Shown piece after piece: positions 1 to 11,789 of a DNA stretch of 64,000 nucleotides (its first letter is position 1; each line of letters begins with the position of its first letter). Source of the stretch: Capsaspora owczarzaki ATCC 30864. Its lineage: Eukaryota > Opisthokonta > Filasterea. A model generated the notes under the pieces. The model saw nothing but the letters and a program-made list of their open reading frames with translations. It did no database searches and was not told the origin of the DNA. Made by a program: the position numbers and the translations under genes. The stretch covers positions 427,117 through 491,116 of the forward strand of contig NW_011887301.1 in NCBI RefSeq assembly GCF_000151315.2, written 5' to 3'.

Positions 1-299
1 CACCACTGCGCAAAGCCACACTCCCCGCGCAACATCAGTACACCAAACCACATGTGCCTAACGTCGTGGATGCCCTCCCCCCCCCCCATCGCTGCATAGA
101 CCTCGACGCGGGGTGGTTTGCTGGTTGCTGTGGTAATAATTTGTGCTCAATTGTTTTCTGATTCACCATTGTTTTCGCGGATTTTATTAGGGTCTTTGCC
201 GCCGCTGTTGGTTTGCGGATTGCTGCTGACTTTGGACACTTGCGTGACACAAAGGCGATTGTCGGAAGTATAATTTCAAGAACAGTCAAGCAAGGATAA
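1..299. other. Upstream region of LRR receptor gene
   Basis: No gene was recognised here. Reading frames on both strands are short and show no family similarity. The stretch includes a run of C around 76-88 and presumably holds the promoter and 5' UTR of the LRR receptor gene that starts at 300. The 3' end of a neighbour beyond the left edge cannot be excluded. Confidence 0.4.
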
Positions 300-3200
300 A
301 TGAAAAAGCCGCAGCCGCTGGTTATGCTGCTGCTGCTGCTTCGGGTGGCGGTCATGGTGCTGGCCCAAGACGCGTGTGATGTCTGCAACTGCCATGATAC
401 TGTCATTGAATCCTGCCAGGAATCGATCACGGCGGTTCCAACGAACATTCCCGTCACAACTACCATTCTGTACGACAAAGCATTTACTCATGCATTCGCC
501 GACAGTCCGCACTCACAAGACTTGAGCGGACTTGGACAGGGACCTCTCGCAAACTGGCATCACCACCGTGGACGGTACGGCATTCTCGGGCCTGACCAAT
601 CTTGAAAGCCTGTGCGTAGTTCTTTGAGCAAAAACAGACAACGACATCTTGGTTGTAACGGTTGATCCGATTGTCTCACGCGCAGAATGCATGGCATGAA
701 CTGACTTTTTGTTCGTAGGAACCTGGCGGAGACTCCGATCACTCTTATTTACGACAGCGCATTTGCATCCTTGGCGAATCTTCGATCATTGTGCGTAACT
801 CTTTTTGCTGGACTGGTCAATTCTGCACGGTCTTTTCTCTCACGCAAAATGCAACCCTGCCCTGATCAGAAATCTCGCCGACACCTTGTTCACCGATTTA
901 AACGATGATGTGCTTGAACCATTGACGGGTCTGGAAACATTGTGAGAAAAAGGCTGGGCTCGCATTGTCACTCTTGCCACAGACTCACGCGACTGGGATT
1001 GAATTTTGCCAGGGATTTGTCCGGCTCCATGATCGAAAATGTTTATGATTTCGCGTTCGAGTACATGGCGAATCTTCAAACCTTGTAAGGATGACTGGAA
1101 ATGCAGCGAGGGTTTGCATCGTTGAACTTAAATGCAAAATTGCGCTGGTTGGCAGGAGTTGGTCTGGCATGAAGGTTTCGACCATTACCGAGAATACGTT
1201 TGTCGGCTTGACCTCGTTGCAAAGCCTGTAAGGATCTGCGATGCGTGTTGTTAAACAGGAACAACCCTGACCATTGTGCGATCACAACACAGAGCTCTGG
1301 GCGGCGTGGCACTGACCTCGATTTCACCAAATGCATTTTCCATGCTCACATCTCTCACATCGTTGTAAGAAGAGACCAAAATTCTGTCATTCGCCAGTGA
1401 TCACCATTGCTGCTGATGTACTCACGGACTTGCGCAGAGCGTTCGCTCGCTGCGGCTTTTCCTCAATCTCATCCGCCTTGCTGTCCCCGTTGTCGAGTCT
1501 AGCATCTTTGTGAGCATGTCCGACGTGCCCCCAATGCATTGAGAATGCGAGATTGCTCACATCCGTTTCATTCCTCTCTTTCAACCATCATGCAGCCGCA
1601 TTGGATTCACTCCCATCCCAGATATTCCATCAGACCTCTTTACAAACCTCGCGGCTCTGACAGACATGTACAAAGTTGGTTTGTTTTTTGCGCAAACTAT
1701 GTCTTGTCACCTCACTCCTCGTAACCGTGTTTCAAACCCGTTATTAGCAAGTTCGAGTTTATGCCAGTTACAAGCCTCCCGGCCAATGTGTTTGCTGGAC
1801 TTTCGAGTTTGCAAGATTTGTACGAAAAACCCTTGAGGCTTGGAATGCGTCAGCAACTCTGCAAGCGCTCACATGACGTGTTTTCACTTTTCAGAGAGCT
1901 TCGATCACTTGAACTTTCAAGCTTGCCAGCATCTGTTTTCGATGATCTCACTTCGCTGACGCGGCTGTACGGACTAGCAGCTGACTTGCAGGGATTGGAG
2001 TGAACTACCCGTTCTCACTTGACCATGCTGGTTGCTTTGCCTTGCTTGCATGTAGGCTTTTGACCGACAACCAACTTACCAGCATTCCCGTTGACCAGTT
2101 CAAAGATTTGACGGCAATGACTTGGCTGTAAGTGAGCACCATTACGTTTCCTCGCATTTTCAAGCGCTCATCATCTCTGGCGTCAATTGTACTTTTTCGC
2201 AGCGGTCTGATCGGCAACAACCTCACCACGCTGCCTCCAGGTTTGTTCAAAGACCTGCAGCAGCTGACGACAGTTGCCCTGGTGTCCAATCCATTCACGG
2301 GCGTTGCTCCTCCGAGTACGTACGGCAGTGCCCAAGTCCCCGAAAGTGAGTCACAGCAAAACTCACGCTGACAGTTTTTGAAACGTTGAAAAAAACCCAG
2401 CCATGATTGATCTACCTTTTTCGCTCGCCTTGCAACAGAGTGCCACTGGCAATGCGCGACCTGTTTTGGTGCTGGTGCTGGATCGTGCTGCCCTTCCAAC
2501 TGTCTCAGTTGCACCGCTGCCAATGTCTGCACCGCTTGCTATAGCGCGAGTTACATTCTGACCGACGGATACTGTCTCATTCCTGAGCAGCTGTCCGCCT
2601 CGATAGCTTCAGCCTCTTCTGCATCGGCGGGTTTGGCCACATCCGCCTCCATTGCTTCTGCCACTGAGGCGTCACTTGCGTCGATGGCATCCACCTCTGC
2701 AGCTTCAATTGCATCCAATGCACCAAACACTGACAGCAACGACTCCTCCCTGTTGCCACTTATCTTGGGCATTGTTGGAGGAGCGCTGCTGCTCGCCATC
2801 ATCGTCGCCGTGGTGATTTGGCGCCGTCGACGAGCCGCCAAGCCTCTGGCTTCTCGATTGTCGTCGTCGTCGTCGTCAAGTCCATCCAGCACCAATGTTT
2901 GGGTAGCAAAGGCTAGTCCGGCGGCTGATCGTTCCAACGCGTACTCGGCCATCCATGCGACGCACAACCCAACATACGAGGCGACTGGCAATCCCACGTA
3001 CGAGGACCTCAATGTCCCCGCCAGCGGCTACGCGGCATTGTCAGCAGCTGAACCCGTTTACCAAAGCACCGAGACTCCCACCGTGGTGTATGCCGAGACC
3101 TCTACTGCGGCAAAGTCGTCCAACCATACGTTTGGCGCAAATCCTTCTGCCACCACCTACGCTGCAATTGGTTCCACTGCGAACGAACCCGTCTATCAAA

Positions 3201-3331
3201 GTACCGAGTCTGCGGGCTCTGCCAACTACGCCAGCCCGGAAAGGACTCCGACCTATGCGGACACGTCCATCGCGTCCACGAGCGCTGGTTATGCGACACC
3301 AACTTCGTATGCCACAATCTCATCGGACTGA
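300..3331 (+). CDS. LRR single-pass receptor with tyrosine-rich, ITAM-like cytoplasmic tail
   Basis: I read a 675-residue type I membrane protein in 14 exons: 300-469, 540-611, 719-790, 870-941, 983-1084, 1156-1227, 1293-1364, 1438-1509, 1596-1667, 1748-1819, 1895-1966, 2056-2127, 2203-2345 and 2439-3331. All phases join and the total is 676 codons. Residues 1-23 are a signal peptide (hydrophobic LLLLL core ending AQ), followed by a short Cys-rich cap and about twelve leucine-rich repeats of LxxLxLxxTxITxIxxxAFxxLTxL type. A Cys-rich C-cap and an Ala/Ser-rich stalk lead to a membrane helix near 485-506 with an RRRR stop-transfer. The roughly 170-residue tail holds twelve tyrosines, including two NPTYE, two EPVYQST and five YxxL/I motifs. 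Ten repeat exons are exactly 72 nt and one is 102 nt, all phase 2. There is no kinase domain, so signalling would need partner kinases. The ligand is unknown. The domain call is firm; the signalling role is inferred. Confidence 0.88.
2999..3040 (+). other. ITAM-spaced tyrosine pair in receptor tail
   Basis: These codons read YEDLNVPASGYAAL, which fits the immunoreceptor tyrosine activation motif YxxL-x6-YxxL (allowed gap 6-8). The first tyrosine also lies in NPTY, the classical PTB-domain-binding NPxY motif. Phosphorylation and SH2 or PTB binding are inferences from the motif only. Confidence 0.6.
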
Positions 3332-3687
3332 TCCCTCAGCCAGCTTGCCGTGTTTGTTTGTCACCCCGTTGTTTCTTTTGCGTTGTCTCGTCCGCTCGTT
3401 TCCGTTCCTTTTTGTACAAAGTGTGAATGTTTCTCTTGATTTGTGTTGTCGTTTGTTGAATTAGATTGCGTTGACCTTTTTATTTGCCATCGTCCTGTGA
3501 TTGCTGTGTCTTCAAAGGCTCGATTCTTGTAATTCAGTCGTTTTATCATTGCTTTCTCGTCTCACTTTTTCAGAACCAGTGTTTCTGAGATTGGCAGCAT
3601 TTCGCCACCCACTGCTCCTGCCGACCCACCCCTCCCTGCCACCCCACCATCACCCCGCGTCTCCCCTTCCCCCCCCCAGGGGTCTGA

Positions 3688-6600
3688 ATGTCGAACGCGT
3701 CCCCAGTGTCGACGCCAGGCGGTGCTGGTGCTGGCCTCGGATCGGCCTTTCCCACCGCTCCAACCCCATCCGCGACTGGCTCGTCGTCCTCTGCGCCTGG
3801 GTCGATCGGTGCTGCGGCTGCCTCGTCATCTTCATCATCGTCATCATCAGCCACGTCAGCGGGCGCCATTCCACCGGCGGCGTCAATGGCAACTGCACTC
3901 GCTGCCGAGGACGCGCTGACCAATGTGTTTCGCTTGGTACGTACGGCACAAGCTCGTCTGACTTACCAACCCACACCACGACTCATAGAAAAGGGCGTGT
4001 ATTTGTCAAATCTCATCGCTAAACATGGTTGTTGGCGAATTTGATCAGGTCTCGATGGATAGGATCTGCTGGAGGCGATTCGAGTACAATCCAAGCACTG
4101 CAACGCCGGCTGCATACGAGCGAGGTGGTAACAATGCCGGCGAACTCGATGCAAGCGATGATGGGCTGTTGGATGGAAGCCCCGATCTGGATCCGTTCGC
4201 CGAGTCGTTGGAGGACACCGAGTACCTGTCGAAATCCGAGCGCGATGCGCAACCTCAGATTGTACGCATGCTCAAGACTCCGCTCGTTCGTGCATTCACG
4301 CAACTGCTCTCTCAAGGCAAGCCCGTCTGCTGGACGCAAAGTGCCACGAGAGACCATGCGCTCGATGCCGGGTTTCTGGAGCCGACGTTCTCATCAGCGT
4401 CCGCGAATCGCAACAGCAGGCCACAACAACAACAACAACAAGCAGATCCATTCGGCGCCCCACCGACTGCGACCTTCGCCTCCAGCTCTATTCAGACTCT
4501 GTGGGTGTTTTCTTTCGATGGCAACAAGCCACCCCTCGTGAGCGATGGCGTTAGTCTTCACCGTCTTACAGGTGCGTTCGAGTCATAAGGCTGCTTGTTT
4601 GTGCATGCCGGGGGGGGTTTGTGTATTGAAGCTCAACGTGCACTGATCACTCGCGATCGACTCGATGTTTGTTGCTTTGCGATCGCAGAGATTGAGTCAG
4701 GAACTCTCGCAGATGCCGATGACAGCCAGTCGGCTTTCGCGGGTCCGCTCTGGCGACCATTATGCAAAGCTGTGACGAACATGCTGGAGCGGCATTTTCT
4801 CGTTTCCGGCTTTGTTCGAGTGGATGACTTGTTTGTACTGAGCGACCCGGACTTTGACAACTCGGCACCGTACGTTTTTTGTGTTTTTTTCATTTTTGCT
4901 TGTTTTTTCTCATCTGGCTGTTCCTGGTACAGCAATCTGACATGCGCCTTTTCCATTGTCCGACCAACAGACCATTGGCTTTCTCCATTACCCTTCATGC
5001 ACATGACGATGCAGTGTTTGCACATGCACGATTACGGTCGTCGTCTGTCCGGCCAATGTTGTTCCAGGACGCCGCCCACTTTTTGCCTTCGCCTTCTTCT
5101 GGCACTGCAGGGGACCACAGCGCCAGTGCAACGCCACAATTTCGGTCTTCTGTCGCGCCACCATCAAGGTTACAAGGTACTTTCGTGCCTCTGGGTGTTT
5201 TGTTCACTTTATTCGAGTCGGCGTGCAGCCTCTTACTTTGTCTGTGCCCCATTGTTTCTTCCTTTGTTTCTTTCGTTCGTCTTTGGGTGACAATTTATCG
5301 CACTAGTTATCCTCGCACCTCATGGATTTCCAGCCACCCTTCGTGGAATCGTTTGGGATGATGAACCGAGTGACGACTCGCTGAAAGCTGGAGGCACGAG
5401 CCAGCACCCGCTGACAGAATCCTGGGCTGAAGCGTTGGGATGCCCCGAAGGCACTCTTTCGGGACGGGTGGCCACTGCAACGTGGCCTGGTGGTCGGTGG
5501 CCAACTGCTGTTCTCGTTACCCTCAGCAGTAGCCTGCTTGAAAGTCCCATTCCGTTTGATTCGAGTTACTCTACTCCACCAAACGAGTCGTCGATTGACA
5601 GCAGCGCCTTGCTCCGGACGTCCGATGCGACACTGGCGTTTGGCAATGAAACAGAATCACAAACCACGTTGGCATATCCAACGCAGCTCGTTTTCGTTGC
5701 GAGCAACGACTCGTTTGCCGAACGATCTCGTAAACGAGGCACAAACAGCACCCGCAACTTGCTCGAACGCACCTTTGCGACCTGTTGCTTTCCTGACAGC
5801 GGCCCGTCCACAGGGTACTCGCGCCAATATTTAAGCTTGCTGCTTGATCCACGAACTCCGTCCATGCCACAGCACATTCGCAATGCTGCGGTCCAGCGAG
5901 TCATTCATACTTTTCAACAACAGCAACAACAACAGCAGCAGCAGCAGCAGCAGTTACTGCAGCAACAGCAACAGCAGCAACAGCAGCAACAGCAACAGCA
6001 GCTGCAACAACCACAGCCACCGCAGCAACAGCCGTCCTCCAAACGCAAACTCAAAGCCACAACTCCCCCTTCAGAACTTGCTGCTGAAAGCTTATCGGCG
6101 AAACGGGCACGAATCTCCGACGAAGAGACACCAGACTTGCCAAACCCGACCGTCGTCCTCGAGCCAATGTCGCTCGTACTTCTCGACCAGGAGCCTGAAA
6201 CCCCGTTGATGCAAGTCGAATCTGACGTGTTTGAGTCGGTAGGTGTTATTTGTTTTTGAAATTGCAAACTGAGGGAATTGGCACCGAGATCTCTGGAAAA
6301 TGGGTTTCTGTTTGTATATCGAACAACAAATCCTCCTCACTCGTAAACTCTGTGAATTTCTTTTTCGCTGAGCGCAGGAATTTCAAGGCACGTATGACAA
6401 TGCGCGAGCAGGCCGAATCCTTTCTCAATTCCCCGACTTTAATGAAGCTTCAGAACTGGAGCCAATGGACGTCGCGATTCCCGATATGTCCGACTTGGAC
6501 GCGAGCGAGTCCCTCTTGTTGAACCCGGACGACGCCCTGGAGCACTTGTCTGAAGTGCTTATTCCTAGGTTCCGGTATATGCCAAGTGCTCCCCAGTACG

Positions 6601-7938
6601 ACAGTGTGACGCACCCGTGGCTGGACGAAGGGCTTTCGCTCCGACCAACCGCTGCGTACCAGCCTCTCAACCGCATCTCCACCACTCCTGCGTGGTCGTC
6701 ATTCCCGGTGTGGCTTGCTGGTCAGTCTGGACGCCATTCGACAACGTCGACAACCCGACACCAGCAGTCGGCATTGATGCCGGAAGCCATTTCCGATGAC
6801 CACGACCTTGCGGTGAGTGAACCACTGTCACCAACGGACGAGGCGACTGCAAACGACCTCGTTTCGGCAAAGCTTGCAGAGGCCCGCAAAACCGTTTCGT
6901 ACACGACAGATTCGTTGAAATCGTTTGATTGGGCTGCTGTCTTTGATCGCGATCGTGAGCTCAGCGAGTTTGTGGACAGCCCGTCTCCAGACCACGATTC
7001 TGGAATGGCCGATTCCTCGTCGGCCAGTCTCAGCTCCATGCTTCACACACTCGGATACTCTGTGCCCGCTGCACTGCGCCGGTCTGTGCTCGCATCGCTT
7101 CCCGCCGCCTCCGCTGTCACGCGTGGCACAGGCACACTGCCGCTACCAACAGAGAATGTGGCTCAAGAGGGTCGTCGCGAGGATGACCTCAGGTTTCCAA
7201 AGCTCGGATCCAAAGATCACCCGCTGGACCTCACCGGCAACGTGGAGGATGTGGACGATGAGGCTTTTATCGTCAGCCGGAAGAATCTTCCCCTTGACAA
7301 ACCTGTCATCACACGCTCGTCGATTTCCGCTCCTGCAACGCCGAGCCAAGCGCAAGCGCAGCGTGACTCGTCCTTGTCCTCGAGTGCGACAGCCAGCTCG
7401 ACGCCGCTTCAGGACGACCCCTTGGCTGGAGCCACGGCGCGCCGCCAACGACGGCAGGCACGGCAGGCTGCGCGGTGGGCTCGCCATCCACTGACAGACC
7501 CTCGCTCGGCTTGGCTCAGCATGCTCTGTGGCGCGTCTGCGGACGGATTCAGCGCCGATGACGAGCTGCCTTCGCCGTTTCTCGAATGCTGGGACGACTC
7601 GGTCACCGTGTTTAGGCCGCCTAGTTGGACACCTACCGGAACTCTGTCGGCCGGGGACATTGCAGCAGCCTCTGCCGGCGGTGTACCAGCGGCTGCAGGG
7701 CCCAACGCAACCTCGACAATGCTTGCGCGTGCTCAACGCAATGCCGGTGCTGCCACAGCGGCAGCCGACTTGCAGCCTTTCGTCTCTACACCCTCAGCGC
7801 CCGTTGTGGCTCAGTCTCCGGCCATCGTCAGCGCAGCTGCATTGAGCGTCGCTGCAACGGCCTCTCCGTACCATCACCTCGACTCTCCCCTGGCGGCGTC
7901 CGCATTGCGGTCGGTCGGTGGCCCCTCCCGCGAGACAC

Positions 7939-7980
<42 letters not shown>

Positions 7981-10900
7981 CAGTCACGAGCCAGCTCTTA
8001 CCGCAGTCTCATCCTCAGACGAGCGCGACGCAAAACAAGTCGCAGCCGTTTGCCAATGGTGCAATTCGGCCCAATGCTCGAAACGAGCCGTGGTTTATTC
8101 CGGACGCCCGTTCTCATAGCCCCCCTTGTGCTGCGCCCAGCAGCTGCGTAGACTGCATCCGCCATTATAGTCTCGAAGTCGCGGCCGGGCATGGTTCTGC
8201 AGTCCCAGCAACGCTGCCAACCGCGGGTGTCGTCGCCGAACTGCCAAGGCACGGTGTCACGCAACTGCCCGACTGGGCTTTGCGAACCCCGCGGCTGCTG
8301 ACGTCCCGGCGGCTCCTCTCATTGCGGCACCTATCCCGCTCTGCCGTCAACAATGCATCCTCGGTGACCGACTTTACCCTGACTTGCTGCACACTGCCGC
8401 CGCTGCACCCTTCCTTGTTTCGTTCGTTCACAGAGAGCATTACCGAGCTGCTCGCCAGCGTCTGTCCAAGTGTGACGGCCCCGTTAACCTTTGGACAGCT
8501 CGTTCGTCACTGGTCTGGCGACACGTCGTCCGGGCGGCGTATGGCAGACCGCGAGGGCTTGGCTCCTTCCTCGGCGCCTGTTCCGATGGAAGAAGTCCTG
8601 CCGTCGTTTGAAATCGAGGGGGACATTGCTCCATCCAGCCAAACACCATCGTTCAGACCAACTGGCAGCGATACCCGTCCTCTCTCGCTCGTGGGTCGCA
8701 GTTCGTTGGAATGGCTTGGAATTCCAGTCGTCGCCGCCGTTCGTGCGGGTCGCTTTATGTCATTCACGCCTTTCGTAGCCTCGTACTGGGGAGTGCTTGG
8801 ACTCGAGCCTCTGAGCGGACCGCGGCCGATTGCTTGCACGTACGTCCACCCCGACGTGCCCACTCTCGCCGCAAGCGTCCTGTCGTTTCATCGCGAACTT
8901 GGTCAAGCATTCAAGGTTTGGAGACTGACAGTTTTGTTCTTTCTTGCGACATTTTTGTTGTTGTTGTTGTTGATGCATGAATATTGGATGAGCGAGGGCT
9001 GTGTGTGAAGTGTTTCTGACTCGACTCGAACTTTTTGATCCGATACATAGTCGATGCGACTGGGACGAATTGCCTTGCATACAATTAATTCGCGAACTGT
9101 TCAGCCTCTGCCCATCCCTCCAGACACACCAGCGGAGTGCCAAGAAGAGCTGACAGCACTAATGACCTCGCTGACACGCGTCGGTAAGAGGACTTTGACT
9201 GGTTTTTGTTTTTTCTGTTGTTGTCGCGTTTTCGCTTTCATGTTTTTATGTCCTGTTTGTCCCGTTTGGTTTGCTCTGCTCTCGTCTCGCGTCTGCGCAC
9301 ACATCCTCTGTCTTTGCCGCACTGTTTGAAAACTCACCCACAACTCTTCGCGTTTTTTTTCGTGTGTGTGTGCGGGTGCGTGCGTGTGTGCATGCGTGTG
9401 TGTGGGTTCAATCCTACCCGCTTCCGTGCTTCAGTCGAGCGCATCAAAAGAATGTCACCGACCGTTCCGCCAGAGTTTTCCGCCTTGCCAGACCCTCCGC
9501 CGACGGCCTGTCAGATTGTCCACATCATCAACCCGTTCACGGCCGGCCGGCACTTTGCATTGCTGTGCCAATGTGCAGCCATCGCCATGATGGAGCTCAA
9601 CGCCTTTCAGCGAGCGCGAGTCTTGTTCCAGGTGAGAGTTTTCAACAAGTTTGACAAGTCGAGAACAGCAGAGTGAATTTTGTGCAACCTCATTCTGACC
9701 TTGTACTCTTGGTCCAGATTTGGCCCCTCGAGCAATTCTTGCGCGCTTCGGGCGTGTCGGGTCTCACATCCAGCCTGGCTACTCCCCTGGACCACGCTGT
9801 TCGCGGTGCAGACTCTACGTGGGCCGAGTCCATTATTCGGCTTGCTCGCGTGTACGCCTTGAGTTTGTTCCAGCGTGCCCGCTCCGTTCTCGAGTCAAGA
9901 GTCACGACCCTCGACTTTAACAGTATTTGGCTGAGCACGCTCCAGCACCGCCCAAAGCTGGCAACCAACATGTATCCGCACACTGGACCCAACTTGACGG
10001 TAAGCAAAAGGTCATAACCTGACAACGCAGGTTGAGGGCAACTGTCTCACTCGTGCGCTTCTTGATTACTCTTCGTCGTCTCGTAGAGTGTGGCCAATCG
10101 GCTCTTGTGCCTTGTCACGGAACCTGTCTCTGAAATCGCGGTGCCCGACACAAAAACTGCCAAGTCGCGCGCTGCGTCGGTGAACATTGCCCGACAAGAC
10201 GATTTCGTGCTGCATGTGGCATACCTCCTTCTGAATGGCGGTAAAACCGTGGCATTCGTGCTGACCGATCGCCGCGGTGAAACTCTGGACCATCACGTGG
10301 TTGACTTGGATGTGGCCGCGGCCTTCAACCGACTCTGCAGTGCCTGCGCCGGGCAGGGCAAGCAGCTCGAGAATCTCGACTTTAACCAAACCCGTCTGAA
10401 TGCGCTGCTGGCCACATGCCTGGTGGAAAAGCTGTGGGAAGCGATTGTGGGCTTTGTCGCGACCACAACCGTGAGCTGGCAGGTCGTTGTCAGCAAGTTT
10501 GGTCGTATGAGCCAAGCCGAGCGAAATGGTGAGCCCTTTGTTTGTTCTGCCAAGCAATTTGTGTTGTGTTGGTTTGGTTTGGTTTGGTTGGGTTTGGTTT
10601 GGTTTGGTTTGGTTGGCTTTGGTTTGGTTTGGTTTGGTTTGGTTTGGTTTGGTTTGGTTTGGCCCAAATCGATTGTTGCTCACTTTTTGTTGCCCGCAGT
10701 TCCCTTGCACGCACACGCATGCACCGACTACACTATCGGTAGCTGTCCAGAAGTGCTGTCACCGACTACACTATCGGTAGCTGTCCAGAAGTGCTGTCAG
10801 TCTCGGTGATGGAAGCCTTCCAAGACGAATCGAGCAACCTCTCATCTCGGCGGTGTCCCTGCAACAGTTCCCGGTGTCGAACCGCCGTGGCGGGTCACTG

Positions 10901-11419
10901 TCGACGTGACGCAATCATTTTCCATCGTGCTCGGTCACGATCGTGGCATGCTGCCACTGATGTGCGCCCCGCCTCTCCCACATCCACATGCGCACCCGAT
11001 GGATCCCATGAGCGCAAAGTCATCCTGCTCAGTTTGCAATACCAAAGCGCACGTTTTGCATTTGCAATACCAAAGCGCACGTTTTGCATCGCGCCTCGGG
11101 CTTTTTATTTGTGGCGCCGTCCAGCTTGAGCGTGTTGAATAACACGGAGGTCGAGTCCACGTTCCTGGTGATGAAGGCTCGTCTGATTTGCGCCTTCATG
11201 CCGCCAAACAGTGTCGAATCGCTGTGGAGACCTCAGACACCCTCAGGGCATCAATTGCTGCTTCGGCACATTCTCCAGCAATTTGCTGCGCTCTCATGGC
11301 TGACTGTGAGCCCCGTGGCGAGCGAACGACAGTCCATGCTTCCACTACACTTTCGTGTTTTGGCCCAAATTGCCCACTGTGTGAAACAAGGAAGTGCCCT
11401 TCCACAAAAGTTTGTTTGA
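3688..11419 (+). CDS. MED13: Mediator complex subunit 13 (CDK8 kinase module)
   Basis: This encodes a MED13-type protein of about 2,000 residues, the subunit that links the CDK8 kinase module to core Mediator in the nucleus. Exons with consistent phase are 3688-3936, 4049-4571, 4689-4869, 4971-5176, 5307-6238, 6378-8915, 9051-9183, 9435-9631, 9718-9999 and 10087-10528. The N-terminal domain is recognisable (NVFRL joined to ICWRRFEY; SITLHAHDD; VILAPHGFPATLRG), as is the C-terminal domain (VEKLWEAIVG, WQVVVSKFGR, FAALSWLTVSP, LPLHFRVLAQI). A long low-complexity middle carries polyQ near 5918-6003 and polyA near 7940-7985. Continuity is unclear at 10700-11085: two tandem duplications of 38 and 28 bp lie there and no single frame runs from exon 10 to the final exon ending at 11419. 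Unrecognised introns, a sequence error or real damage could each explain this. Family identity is secure; the 3' exon structure is not. Confidence 0.85.
5918..6030 (+). repeat. CAA/CAG repeat coding polyglutamine in MED13
   Basis: A mixed CAA/CAG tract encodes about 30 glutamines broken by two leucines, then a QQPQPPQQQ segment. It lies in exon 5 of the MED13 gene, in the disordered part between the N-terminal and MID regions. The mixed codons make it less prone to slippage than a pure CAG run. Confidence 0.9.
10571..10662 (+). repeat. (GGTTT)n tract in MED13 intron
   Basis: Roughly eighteen GGTTT units with a few variants fill most of the intron between 10529 and 10699. The intron is 171 nt, a multiple of three, and has no in-frame stop, so its retention would keep the reading frame for this stretch. 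Confidence 0.85.
10722..10797 (+). repeat. Perfect 38 bp tandem duplication near 3' end of MED13
   Basis: The unit beginning caccgactacactatcggt occurs at 10722-10759 and again, without a mismatch that I can see, at 10760-10797. Thirty-eight is not a multiple of three, so the second copy changes frame if it lies inside an exon. In the frame continuing from exon 10, a TGA follows at 10807-10809. Confidence 0.9.
11033..11088 (+). repeat. Perfect 28 bp tandem duplication near 3' end of MED13
   Basis: The unit beginning tttgcaataccaaagcgc is present at 11033-11060 and 11061-11088. It also has a length that is not a multiple of three. It sits just before the last recognisable MED13 segment (FLFVAPSSLSVLNN). 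Confidence 0.9.
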
Positions 11420-11789
11420 GAGTTGTTGTGTGCGTTCTTGTTCTGTACTTTACCTTTCGTTCAACAAACCAAAATTTAATCATAAAGTCGCTTTTGATGA
11501 AAATCGCCAACGAGCACGCCAGGTGCACGTCGTCGTTGTAGTGTTACATTGGTGTGTGATTACAACGGGTCGAGGAGGCCAGCCTCCATCAGACCGCACA
11601 ACCCGGCAAAACAACAAATCATCAACCAAAAAAAAAATCATATCAACAACCAAGGCAGGCGGATTCCAAATAAAAACAAATCAAAGCAAAACAACAACAA
11701 AAAATCAAATCAAAACGACAGCGATTTCAAGTCATAACATCAAAAATCGACGCTCACAGGCGTCGCGTTCATCAAGAATGCAGAGAGCC
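11420..11789. other. Convergent intergenic region
   Basis: This lies between the stop codons of MED13 (+) and the zinc-finger gene (-), so it should hold both 3' ends. It is A-rich from 11600 to 11740. No coding sequence was recognised. Confidence 0.5.

Noticed and set aside
10571-10662. Possible interstitial telomere-like repeat (GGTTT)
   Set aside because: The unit is not the usual TTAGGG or TTTAGGG, it is short, and it sits wholly inside an intron.
10066-10716. A 216-codon minus-strand frame with repeated NQTKP units
   Set aside because: It is the complement of the GGTTT intron repeat and of a MED13 exon.
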